This document shows positions 44,021 through 55,100 of a stretch of 64,000 nucleotides of DNA, piece by piece. Every line of letters starts with the position of its first letter. Positions within the stretch are counted from its first letter, which is position 1. Under the pieces are notes generated by a model. That model worked only from the letters and a program-made list of their open reading frames with translations, did no database searches and was not told where the DNA came from. The translations under genes were made by a program, and so were the position numbers. This DNA comes from Bedellia somnulentella (taxonomy: Eukaryota; Arthropoda; Insecta; Lepidoptera; Bedelliidae), in NCBI GenBank assembly GCA_963576735.1, contig OY755171.1, positions 12,648,001 to 12,712,000 of the forward strand. Direction: 5' to 3'.

Positions 44021-45349
44021 TAGTCTGTATTAATTAGAAAAAATAACTTTGTAAACAATGAAACGTCAATTACCTTTTAGTATTTTGGTGTTGTTACCAA
44101 TATTATTGACGGCGACGTAAAAATCGAATACGCTACTGATGACAAGTAAATTTTTTGATCCACTTTTATAGTATACTTATAAAACAGACTCAAACTACAG
44201 AATACGTCCCTTAATATTACATACGTACATCCTAATATAATACTCAAGCCGTTAGTTCCCATATAGGTTGGCAGAGACCATCATTATAATCAGTACTATA
44301 TTTTATCACAAATTTATTTCCTTGAAACATAACAGTCTTAACTACAAAATACGTTATTTATGATTACAAGAAAAGCCTTGATAGCGTAAATTTTCATTCT
44401 TTATAACCAATAATTGTAGTGGTTAATGGAATCACAAACCTTATCTTGTTTGTAAGACAAGCAAACACGGGTGCATCCCATTAGTTCCAAACTAAACTGT
44501 TGGGGCACATTCGATGCTTCCGAATTTCATCCCAACAGTTCTATATAGAAATGTAGTATAGTTTTTGCCGCTATTTTACTTGTGGCATATTTTTTTACTT
44601 TAACCGTTTTAACTTTTGTTTTACTTGTTAATATACAATTTAATTAGTAAAAATAGTAATTTAATTTTGATGTAAATACACTTCTTATATAATTATTAGG
44701 GTATTCGACTACAAAAAACCAACATATGGTTAAAATTTCATTAAAAAGTATGAAATAATAGTTATTGTATGGTTAGCAAACAGCTTTGATATTTTTGTTA
44801 GATCAGTTGACAGCAAACAATTTAACATTTATATTCATATGATGAAAATTGAAAATGGGTTATATTAGTAATTTAGGTAAGAAGAACTTAGGTATTAATG
44901 CATAATTTAGGGTGTATAACACCGACTCAAAGTCGATGTCACCTTTTAATACTCTCATTGCATAATATATTGCACATATCTCTCGTAAGAAAGATTTAAT
45001 TTCCAGTTGGTAAAAGTATTTGGAAAAACAGTTCAATTTGATGCACCAACAAACATTCTGAAATGAACACATACAACACAATTTTAACTATGTCCCATTA
45101 GTTCTGTCATGCGGGAATCGAACCCACCTACATTTATATTTTTTTTTATTACTTATTATATATTTCTGTCGTCATTTTAAGGTAATTCCTTTAGCATATA
45201 TATTATCGGATATACGTACTAAAGGCGGGTATAAATTATTGGTTACCTTATTATTCAATTTACGTTTTTTTTATTACGAGATACGGTTTGGGTAAGTTTT
45301 AATTTTCTACATTCTTTCTTTTAACATTTTCTTTTAACTTTTTAACAAG
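44021..45349. other. non-coding stretch, nothing recognised
   Basis: AT-rich. The short open frames at 44077-44262 and 44860-45081 have no recognisable domain. Confidence 0.4.
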
Positions 45350-45870
45350 TTGAAATCGATTTACGCCGAGATTGCTTTAAATACGGCCAAATATATGTCG
45401 CGTTGTCAAGATCGGCAAGAAGATGAAAATATCAGAGACGAATACGTGAGGAAATTGGATGATAGACTAAGTTGCGTGGAGATGAAGGATGAAATGGAAA
45501 TAGAAGAAGTATGGGATGTGCTCAAATCGACGATGGTTGATTGTGCGACGGAAGTTTGTGGAGTGTGTAAAAGGTCAAATAGACCACCAACAAGTTGGTG
45601 GGATAATGTTGTGAAAGAGGCGGTTGGAGATAAGAAGAAAGCGTGGTTAGATTTACTAGCGATTAAAGCTAGTAAACGGATGAATGCGAGTGTAACTGAC
45701 GATGTAGTGCAGAAAAGTGAAGATGAATATAAGAGAGTTAAGAATGAGGTAAAGAAGAAAATAGAAAAGAAAAAGCGGGATTTGCAAGAGTGGTGTGAGA
45801 GGAAACTTTCTGATAATTTCCGGAATAACCAAAAGTTATTGTGGAAGTATATCCGGAACGAAAAGGGAGT
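45350..45870 (+). pseudogene. RTE-type LINE fragment (linker between endonuclease and RT)
   Basis: Matches the element at 49805-53700: KLDDRLSCVEMKDEMEIEEV, ATEVCGVCKRSNRPPTSWWD, KKKAWLDLLAIKASKRMN and NFRNNQKLLWKYIRNEKGVS. It ends where a SINE-2 has inserted and does not resume on the other side, so the RT core is missing from this copy. Confidence 0.85.
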
Positions 45871-45882
45871 TTCCCAAAACAC

Positions 45883-46097
45883 ACATATACACATACATAT
45901 ACTCACAGCTATGAATCCCTAAAAGGGGTAGCCAGAGCTGAGAAATTAGAAATTCCTCAGCCACTTTTGGAAGTTGAGTGGGGAAAAGATGGCAGAATAA
46001 AGGTTGTTGGTGATGGGTCTCCAACCGCATCGCCCAAAAATCCCTTAAAAAGCCCCAAGTCCGTTAGTCGCCTCTTACGTACACCCACCGGAAGAAA
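45883..46097 (-). repeat. SINE-2 insertion with 12 bp target duplication, 5' truncated
   Basis: Flanked by TTCCCAAAACAC (45871-45882 and 46098-46109). The tail end (ACATATACTCACAGCTATGA) is at the left and the head is cut off after CACCCACCGGAAGAAA, so about 35 bases of the 5' end are missing. The duplication plus 5' truncation identify it as a retroposed sequence. Confidence 0.85.
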
Positions 46098-46109
46098 TTC
46101 CCAAAACAC

Positions 46110-47032
46110 GGTTATACAATAGTTCTTGTAGTAACGAACGGCCAAGCCACATATTTTGACTAAGGTGTAGAGTTTGTGAAGTTAGCCTTGTAGAGTTAGA
46201 GCGTGTATTGTTAGAAGCTTGGCTCTACATGAGATCTGATAACTTTTTGACAGTGCGAGTCATATGGGCTCGTCTTGGCAACATTTTACATGAAAATGTT
46301 TTTGGTGGGATTTCATTTCTTTTTGTAAGTTGTTTGTAACAATTTTTTTTTAATTTTTTTCTTCTTTTTTTGGGGTGTATTTTTTGCACATCAGAGACGC
46401 CTTTTTTATGGCCCACTCTCTATCTTTGCCTTTTTTCTTTGTTGGTTTACTGTTTATAATAAGTGATAGATCAGATACTGTCGATATGTCTCAATATATG
46501 TCGTTTTTTTTTTTTTTTTATAACAAGGAGTACTTATACATATATATATCTGAGGGCACCAAGTTTTAGATTATTATTAGATTAGACCTCTAGCGTCATC
46601 AAAATTTAATCTTTTAAAATTACAGGTCTCATACAAACTCCCATCCCCTAGTTTAAGGGGTTGGAGGATGAAAGTTACAAGTTTTATAATTTTTTTGTTG
46701 TTTGTGTGCTAATACTAGCTTACATACAAAATTTTAGCTTTCTAGGACATTAGGAAATACCTTAATAATTTTGATGATCATCAGTGAGTCAGTGACGAAA
46801 TCAGCGTTTTTTAGATATAAATAAAATCTGAAGTATAAAAGCTAATGTAATTAAAACTTAATATGTTCAATAAGTCCGCTATTGACAATATATCCCAAAA
46901 ATTTTGTTGATCTAGCATAACCCAAACCCAAGTTATGAGGGTTCAAAAAAACGACGAAGCGCTTCGAGAAAAGGTAGGTAGTGCCCGTGCGCTTCGCTTG
47001 GCTCGTCTTGGCGGGGGCACTGCCGTGCCCCC
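46110..47032 (-). mobile_element. Helitron-like fragment, non-coding
   Basis: The right end is the hairpin GGGGGCACTGCCGTGCCCCC (47013-47032), also present at the edge of the Helitron at 60769. The interior shares the segments around TCAGTGAGTCAGTGACGAAA and TTACATGAAAATGTTTTTGG with that Helitron in inverted orientation. It abuts an RTE 3' end on the right. The left border is uncertain. Confidence 0.55.
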
Positions 47033-47340
47033 AGATAGAAAAAGGAATGTTGAGATGGTTTGGGCACATAGAGAGGATGGATGATAGAAAATTGGTAAAA
47101 GGGATCTATAGAGCTAGTGTGGATGGTAATGTTAGTAGAGGACGACCACGGAGAACACACTTGGACCAAATTGAGAGTGTGCTCAAAAAGGCTGGCGTCC
47201 GAAGTATGAAGAATAAAAGAGCATGTATGAAAAGATTGATGGATGTAAACGAAGCTAGAGAGGTTTGTCAGGATCGTACGAAATGGCAATCGATAGTCTC
47301 TGCCTACCCCAATGGGAATTAATGGCGTGTGTATATGTAT
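47033..47340 (+). pseudogene. RTE-type LINE 3' end
   Basis: Open frame reading IEKGMLRWFGHIERMDD, ASVDGNVSRGRPRRTHLDQI, NKRACMKRLMDVNEAREVCQ and SAYPNGN, then the 3' tail GGCGTGTGTATATGTATG. It is the C-terminal end of the RTE ORF seen at 49820-50275. Its left side is the Helitron hairpin. Confidence 0.88.
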
Positions 47341-47917
47341 GTATGTATCATTTATTCAAAAGTAATTTAAAATATATTATTTTAAACAATTCTTAATCGC
47401 GATCATAATAATAGAAATTGACGCGTACATTCGCGCGCACATTCACGCGTACATTCGGTCGCGGGCTACAGCTAGTATATATTACATATTATACATTATA
47501 TATACACATTATTATTATTGTTTAAAGTACAATACTTTATAGTGTAAAAGATATTATTCACTGCGATTTATATGGATATATTGAACCTTGTAGTATCGAT
47601 TCATTAATCGGTAATCGATTTCTGTCATTCCTTCAATATCATTCAATACTTAATACCCATTACAAATTTTTGCATTAGAAAAAATAAAAAATAATCTCAA
47701 TGTTTTTCATCTAATCTTATTTTTAGAGTTTCGCAAGATTTAGCTCCAATTAATACTTAAATTTTGTTTAATAAGTAGACAACTGTTTTTCCTGATTGAC
47801 GGATGTAAAATTTAAGTAATGTGGAAGTAGTTTCTTGATGATATCAAAAATTTTGTACCCGGCAATGGTTTGTTTACAAACTTTATGACTCTATTTGATA
47901 TGAACGGTATGTAGATT
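47341..47917. other. non-coding stretch, nothing recognised
   Basis: AT-rich with short ACGCGTACATTCG direct repeats near 47420-47455 and no gene. Confidence 0.4.
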
Positions 47918-48105
47918 CACCTCAGCCACTTTTGGAAGTTGATTGGGGAAAAGATAGTTATTATAAAATGATTTTGGTGACGGGTCTCCAACCACATCGC
48001 CCAAAAATCACTTAAAAAGCCCCTAGACCCTTAGTCGCCTCTTACGATCACCCACATGTAGAAATGGGGTTGTGTTATTCTAAGCCGACACTACACGGCA
48101 AATAA
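47918..48105 (-). repeat. SINE-2 copy lacking the tail (antisense)
   Basis: CCACTTTTGGAAGTTGATTG, GGGTCTCCAACCACATCG and CTAAGCCGACACTACACGGC. The 3' tail is missing on the left side. Confidence 0.75.
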
Positions 48106-48237
48106 TAAACATTAACATTCTAATTATGCAATAATCTTTTTGTTTTTGTGGTATAAAAAAAGGCCCCTGTCTCATGTTGCGGTTGAAATATCTTACTAAT
48201 AAATAAAGGAAAGCATAATTTCGACACCTTTCTTTCA

Positions 48238-48785
48238 TACATACATACATATACTCACGGCTATAAATCCTTAGAAGGGGTAGCCAGAGCTAAGGAACTA
48301 GAAGTTCCTCAGCCACTTTTGGAAAGTTGAGTGGGGAAAAGATGGCAAAATAAAGGTTGTTGGTGATGGGTCTCCAACCGCATCGCCCAAATATCACTTG
48401 AACATGAACACCGTGTAGTGCCGGCTGAGAATGACACTACCCCTTTCAACCCACGGGTGTCGTAAGAGGCGATTTATGGTATGGGGCTTTTTAAATGGTT
48501 TTTCGCCGATGCGGTTGGAGATCAATCAGCAAGGATACTTTACTTCTACCATCTTGTGTCCCCTGTCAATTTACAAATGTGGCTGAGGAGTTTCCAGCTC
48601 TAAAGGTCTGGCTACCACTTTTTGGTATTTATGGCCATGAGTATGTGTATGTTTCTTGATTATCTTCCTTTTCAAAGTGATCGTGTCTCGGTGATACTGG
48701 ATCGCTTTCGCTTCTTATGACACCCGTGGGTAGAATGGGGTAGTGACATTCTAAGCCGGCACTACACGGCAAAATCAAGAAATAA
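48238..48785. repeat. three SINE-2 copies in alternating orientation
   Basis: 48238-48405 is antisense (ACATATACTCACGGCTATAA), 48410-48655 is sense and full length (GTGTAGTGCCGGCTGAGAAT to GCCATGAGTATGTGTATG), and 48665-48785 is an antisense head (ACTACACGGC at the end). The sense copy gives the clearest full sequence of the family, about 245 bp. Confidence 0.82.
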
Positions 48786-48789
48786 AACA

Positions 48790-49194
48790 ATAAACTATTA
48801 AGAATAATATTTATTGACAGCATTGTACCAGCAGACAGTACACTTACAACTATTTATTTACAGCTACATCACAGAGTAGATGAATAATAGAACTTTCATA
48901 TACACGTAAGAATCACAAGATCTAACTTATTCACTATATAGTTGGAAAGGAAATAAATTAATAATTTGACTAGCAATTTAATGATAGTAGTTTTAGCATA
49001 AAAAGCCCTGGTTTTCAATGTTTATTTAAGCATAGTCAACAACAATGATTATTACTAGAAAGTAAGATTCAAGTTATTTGTGTCCTAAAAATATCAAAAT
49101 ACAAAGAAATCAGACTGTATCACGAACGGGAACGGAATAGTATTGATGTTACATCCCTTACCTAAATCAAATTTCATCCTAACCTAAACAACAC
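48790..49194. other. region 3' of SLC30A9
   Basis: AT-rich 3' flank of the minus-strand gene SLC30A9. An AATAAA on the minus strand at 49026-49021 is a candidate poly(A) signal about 170 bases after the stop. No other gene. Confidence 0.45.
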
Positions 49195-52100
49195 TTAAAG
49201 AATTTCTAAATCACAATGTCGTATTTGCGGGAACTTTTTCTGAAACAAAAAGGAAAAAATATCAGTATGTTAGTAATTTTTCAATCCTAAACGGCATAAA
49301 TGATGAAAGTTTTGATGCCTACGTATCTAAGATGGTAAATAGAACAGTGGTAGCTGGCCTGCATATTACCTGTTTTGGACGAACCAAGAACAGGGCTTTT
49401 TGTGACGACGCTTTTTATGTCAGGGACAGTAAAATATTCGCAGATTCAATTTAAATAAATAAATATATAGGGACATATTGTACACAAATCAAGTTAGCCC
49501 CAAACTAAGTAAGACTTGTATAAAGGGATACTAACTCTATACATACATACATACATATACTCACGGCTATAAATCCCTAGATGGGGTAGCCAGAGCTAAG
49601 GAATGAGAAATTCATCAGCCACCTTTGGAAAGTTGAGTGGGGAAAAGATTGTAAAATAAAGGTTGTTGGTGATGGGTCTCCAACCTCATCGCCCAATAAT
49701 CCCTTTAAAGCCCCAATACCGTTAGTCGCCTCTTACGTACACCCACCGGAAGAAATGGGGTAGTGCTATTCTAAGCCGACACTACACAGCTTACTATTAT
49801 TAGCTAGCTACTTACTTACTTACTTATACTCACGCCCATTATTCCCATTGGGGTAGGCAGAGACTATCGATCGCCACTTAGTACGATCTTGACAAACCTC
49901 TCTTGCTTCCCTTACATTCATTATTCTTCTCATACATGCTCTTTTATTCTTCTCACTTCGGACCCCCGCCTTTATAAGAACGTTGTCTATCTGGTCAAGA
50001 AACGTTTTACGAGGCCGTCCTCTACTAACAATCCCATCCACATTGGCTCTATATATCTCTTTCGCTACTTTATTTTCATCCATCCTCTCTATGTGCCCAA
50101 ACCACCTCAACATTCCTTTTTCTATCTTGCATACTACGTCTTCTTTCAAACCTACTCGTTCACGGATTACAGTATTTCTCACTCTATCACACAGCCTTAC
50201 ATTACATATACTTCTGAGGGATCTCATTTCCACTGCATTAACTCTACTTTCATGCTTTTCTGCCATGCCCAACATTAACTACCATACATCAGCGTGGGAA
50301 CCAGAACAGCATTATGCACAGCCATTCGAGCCTTTTCTGACAACGACTGGCTCAACATCAGGCTGTTCATGGCTCCATTCACCGCGTTTCCCTTTTTAAC
50401 TCTCCTTTCAATATCTTCCTCACATTTTCCATCCCTAGTAAACAAACTCCCCAGATATACAAATTCTTTCACTTGTTCCACTTTCTTACCATTTATAACA
50501 ATGTCACATTCTGTCATACTTTCCTCTCTTTCAAAAACCATTGTTTTGGTTTTGTCCACATTCACTCTCATTCCCTTTCTTTCGAAAGACTTACACGCAA
50601 TGTTCATCATCTCCTGCAACTCATTTACCGTTGATGCAAGTAATACTTGATCGTCAGCGTACAAGAGGCATTTAATGATGAACCCACTCATTTTCAGTCC
50701 ATAATCACTTTCGCTCAGTTCTTTCAAACAGTCGTCCATGAACAAATTGAAGAGCCACGGAGAAGCCACACAACCCTGTCGAACACCCCTAGAGATCTCA
50801 AACCAGTCCGTGTCTTCTCCGTTTACTCTCACACATGCATTGGAATCCTCATAGAGTGACTCCAATGCACGTATAAGTTGGCTCCCCAAACCGAACTTAG
50901 ACAACACCTTCCACAAATACTTGTTACTAATTTAATGTTTTTTGACATGAATTCCTCATGTGGGGATTATTACTCATAAATAAAAGATGTTATTAAAGGA
51001 AAGAAAAATTTCGACACTGGCGGGGTTCGAACCCCGCCAGTGTCGAAATTTTTCTTTCCTTTAATAACATCTTTTATTTATGAGTAATAATCCCCACATG
51101 AGGAATTCATGTCAAAAAACATTAAATTATGTGATAGTTAGGCGTTTCCAACATTTGCATTCTATCTGAAAAGGTAGACAAGTGGCCGTCCGAATTAGTT
51201 AAAAATTCGGAGGTAGGAAACGCAAACACTACTTGAACGTGTAAAAAAAAAAAAGAAACAAAGGATAGAGAAATTTCGCGCTGGATGCCAACTGACACTG
51301 TAGCTCAGTTGGCAGAGCGACGGGGGCGTATACCCGAAGGTCGCGGGTTCGAACACCCGCCAGTGTCGAAATTTTTCTTTCCTTTAATAACATCGATTAT
51401 TTATGAGTAATAATCCCCACATGAGGAATTCATGTCAAAAAACATTAAATTATGTGATAGTTAGGCGTTTCCAACATTTGCATTCTATCTGAAAAGGTAG
51501 ACAAGTGGCCGTCCGAATTAGTTAAAAATTCGGAGGTAGGAAACGCAAACACTACTTGAACGTGTAAAAAAAAAAGAAACAAAGGATAGAGAAATTTCGC
51601 GCTGGATGCCAACTGACACTGTAGCTCAGTTGGCAGAGCGACGGGGGCGTATACCCGAAGGTCGCGGGTTCGAACCCCGCCAGTGTCGAAATTTTTCTTT
51701 CCTTTAATAACATCTTTTATTTATGAGTACTTTCTTACTACCCTATCATACGCCTTCTCCAAATCAATGAAGGTGCAATACACTTTTTGGTTATTTGCCA
51801 AAAAATTCTCTGTGATGCACCTTAAGGAGAAGACTTGATTCATACATCCCATTCCCTTCCGAAATCCTGCTTGTACACCCCAAATTTTTTCATCCGTTTC
51901 TTTCATCACCCTCTCGATCAGAACTTTCGCATACAATTTGCCGACAACACTGAGTAGGCTGATACCACGGTAGTTTTTTGCTTCTTGGCGTGACCCTTTC
52001 CCTTTATATAGGGGCACAATCACGGACCTACACCAATCTTTTGGTACTTTGCCAAGTGCCTAACACTTCTGAAAAAGGAAGAACAGCCAAGAAGCCACTA

Positions 52101-55100
52101 ACCCTTTACCAGCCCTCAGCATTTCGACACATATCCTATCATATCCTGCCGCTTTTCCTAGTTTCATACTTTTCATCGCTTTTACAATTTCTTCCATACT
52201 TATCATACTTTCAGACACGTCACCCATTACCTCGTCACAATTAACATCGCCATCAATTGTTGAAGTAATGAGATCATTCTCTTTTTCAAAGAGACCCTCA
52301 AAATAATCCTTCCATACTCTTTTTATTCTTGTTCCATCAGTCATTAGTTCACCTTTTTCATCCTTCATCACACTTGTACTCGTGTTTTGAGAAACTCCCC
52401 TTTCACGTCTGATATATTTCCAAAATAATTTTTGATTACTTTGGAAATTATCGGAGAGTTTCTTTTCACTCCATTCTTTCAGATCTCGCTTTTTCTGCTC
52501 TATTTTATTCTTAACCACTCTCTTTATTCTCTTATATTCATCTTCAAATCTCTCAACTTCGTCATCATTTATACACACATTCATCCGTTTACTAGCTTTA
52601 ATTGCTAGTAAATCGAGCCAAGCTTTCTTCTTTTCATTCACCGCATCTTTCACACTTTTATCCCACCAACTTGATGTTGGTAGATTTTTCCTTTTGCTCA
52701 ATCCACAAACTTCCGTCGCACATTCAATTACCGCAGATTTGAGCACATTCCAAGCATCTTCTATTTCCATATCATCCGTCATTGCTACGCAACTTAGTCT
52801 TTCATCCAGTTACTCAATATATTCATCTCCCATTTTTTCATTATCTACCAAATTTTCTACTTTTATTCTTGAAATTTCAGTAGTTGACACTCTTGTCCTA
52901 TGACGCCAACGCTTGAACAGACCCTTTACTCGTGATACAACGAGGGAATGATCCGTTCCTACGTTGGCACCTCTATAAACTCTAGTGTCAACTACCTTTG
53001 ATTTCAGCCTTTCATCAACAATCACAAAATCTATCATACTTCTCTCGCTTCCTCGCTGCCTTGTATACATGTGGATATCTTTGTGTTTAAACAAAGTGTT
53101 AGTTACACAAAGATTCCTCTCCAAACATACTTCAATCAACTTATCACCATTTTCATTCACTCTATCATCGCCAAATTTGCCTAATACTCTTTCACAACCG
53201 TTGCGTGTCACACCAACCCAACCATTAAAATCTCCTAACATTATTATCCTTTCATTCAAATCACACCCATTCACTATATCACCTAGTAAATTCCAGAACT
53301 CCTCCCTCTCGGTTAAAGATTTTGATATGTCCGGCGCATAGACGCATATTACACGTAGCCGGACCAGACCGACTTTTAACTTAACCCAGAGGAGCCTTGG
53401 ACTCACACAATCATGCTCTGACATACATTGAACCATCCTTTCAGACATAAGAAGTCCCACTCCTTGGCAAGCTCTGATATTAGAGTCGACCCCCGACCAG
53501 ATGGCAGTAATTGATCCAAGTTGCGAGACCTCTTTTCCCTTACGCTTCGTCTCATTTACACACAACAAATCTAAATTCTTTTCTTTCATTTCCAGACATA
53601 CTTCATCTAACTTTTCTAGCATCCCTCCGCAAACATTCAACGTACTAAAGCGGGTCTCGTCAGCCCACTTTTCGCCCAATGAGAATCTATGACGTGATAA
53701 GTGGCGAGCTCTATCGCCGTCTCCGTGCCAGCTACTAACTCTATATATTAATTTTTTTTATAATACACATATAAATAACACCCAAGACTAATAAACAATC
53801 ATTTATGCTCATCACATAAATGTTGCTCTCAGCGGAGATCGAAACCGCAACTTTCGGACCGAGAAGCTAGTCACCTATCCACTCGGCCACGGCTGTCGTC
53901 ATATGTAACATGATTACTTTATACTTAAAATTATGACTAGAGACAAGGAAATATAAAAAATATATTTGCTGCTGACGCTACAGGACATTTTATATATTTG
54001 GCGGTTAACACTACATTTAAATAAAATGCTTTAGTAGCAGAGTGTAGGGATGTAAATAAGATTAAATCAATGCAATAAAATAACTTACCCTTAATTTTAA
54101 CTCTATTCTATCTATTTCTCCTCCTAACATATCTACAATATTTTCTCCATGTTTTAATAAAAACGCCTCCACGTCATCTATGGTTTCAATTTTCTTCATA
54201 TCCTGAAAGTAATTAAAGTTTGTTAAGCGTATTATTTAAAATTTAGCTTAATAATTCAAGAAAAAGAAAGAAAGAAAAATAGTTTTATTCGGTGCATAGG
54301 ATATGTACGACACATAAAACAAAAAATTAAATAATCAAGTCTTATAATTTACTTGACACTCACTGTTTATACCACATGTCCCAGAAAAAATAATCAGACG
54401 TACTATATATACTAGCGGTACACATGTACCACGTGGGTTTCCTCACAATGTTTTCCTTCACCGTTTGCTCCATCCCACGGAGTTATTCAGGGAAGCAACC
54501 CATAAAGTTTTATTGAAATAACAAAAATACAATCATTAAACCTAAACGCCTATGTCACGGCTATAGTCCAAAGGTAAAGAGATAGCCGTAACCAGACTCC
54601 ACGAAATCTCAATCAACTTTTAGCATAAGAGATAAAAAAAAAGTCGCTGAAAGGAACTGATAAATTTATAACCGCATCTCCTACTGACCAATGCATTCTC
54701 ACAGCAGCCCCTATACGTCCCCACCAAGGGGCTCGAGCCTACCCTATATAGGGAGCCTTGGCCGTAGTCCACCACGCTGGCCAAGTGCGGGTTGGCAGAC
54801 TAACGACTACTACCGTAATAGTAGCCGGGACTGACGGCTTAACGTGCCCTCCGAAGCACGGTATCATCTTAAATTTCGGATAATCAGGTGATTCAAGCCT
54901 GCAATATCCTTCTAAACTGGCTTAATGCTTACAAATTAAATTTGTGAGTTTACCCCCCGGGGATCGAACCCGAGACCTCCTTACTTAACCGCCAAGCGCT
55001 TAACCGAGAGGCCACGGAGGCAGTCACTAATGCATAACCCACGAAAATATGATACTGATAAAGCATGAACATAGAGAACTTAATTAAATAGAGCGGAAAC

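Larger units (their letters stand above)
50929..51724 (+). repeat. tandem tRNA-like fold-back repeat inside the RTE element
   Basis: About 796 bp: an inverted half unit (50929-51028), then two direct units with a period of about 321 bp. It starts AATTTAATGTTTTTTGACAT and ends AACATCTTTTATTTATGA(G), the same termini as the short copies at 27112 and 42150. Each full unit has a body (GATAGTTAGGCGTTTCCAAC, GCATTCTATCTGAAAAGG, CGGAGGTAGGAAACGCAAAC, AATTTCGCGCTGGATGCC) and a tRNA-like core. The flanks show only a 4 bp match (TACT). The two units are almost identical, so the amplification is recent. Confidence 0.85.
49820..53679 (-). pseudogene. RTE endonuclease-reverse transcriptase, interrupted
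   Basis: Endonuclease at 53679-52810: FSTLNVCGGMLEKLDEV, LLCVNETKRKGKEV, ICVYAPDISK, IIMLGDFNGWVG, TRQRGSERSMIDFVIVDE and NVGTDHSLV. After an in-frame TAA (52812-52810) the same frame continues to 52060 (SWWDKSVKDAVNEKKKAWL), and after a TAG (52062-52060) to the RT (MIVPLYKGKGSRQEAKNYRG, GVQAGFRKGMGC, FIDLEKAYDRV). The insertion at 50929-51724 splits it just before WKVLSKFGL. The rest has GVRQGCVASPWLFNLFMDD, LLYADDQVLLA and VYLGSLFTRDGK. A frameshift near 50275 separates the last part (RWFGHIERMDENKV). Two nonsense codons, one frameshift and one insertion were counted. Confidence 0.88.
49805..53740 (-). mobile_element. RTE-type LINE in SLC30A9 last intron
   Basis: About 3.1 kb of LINE sequence plus a 0.8 kb insertion (50929-51724). 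Its 3' end, read on the minus strand, is CTGCCTACCCCAATGGGAAT, AATGGGCGTGAGTATAAG and then (TAAG)n. Short tandem repeats instead of poly(A) are typical for RTE. The 5' part starts near 53740 with GAGTTAGTAGCTGGCACGG. It lies in the same orientation as the host gene. Confidence 0.88.

Noticed and set aside
45406..45906. 166-codon minus-strand frame
   Set aside because: Antisense to the RTE coding fragment; Ser/Phe-rich translation without motifs.
47420..47460. Regulatory tandem ACGCGTACATTCG sites
   Set aside because: Only two to three imperfect copies, no gene nearby; chance or repeat debris is more likely.
51294..51687. Functional tRNA genes
   Set aside because: The cores lie in a dispersed repeat and the anticodon loop has eight bases, so a decoding tRNA is unlikely.
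50929..51724. Hammerhead-ribozyme retrozyme (tandem small repeats)
   Set aside because: The tandem form invites this reading, but no CTGANGA...GAAA core was found; CTGAAAAGG does not fit.
50929..51724. CRISPR-like array
   Set aside because: Only two direct units of about 321 bp with no spacers, in a eukaryotic genome.
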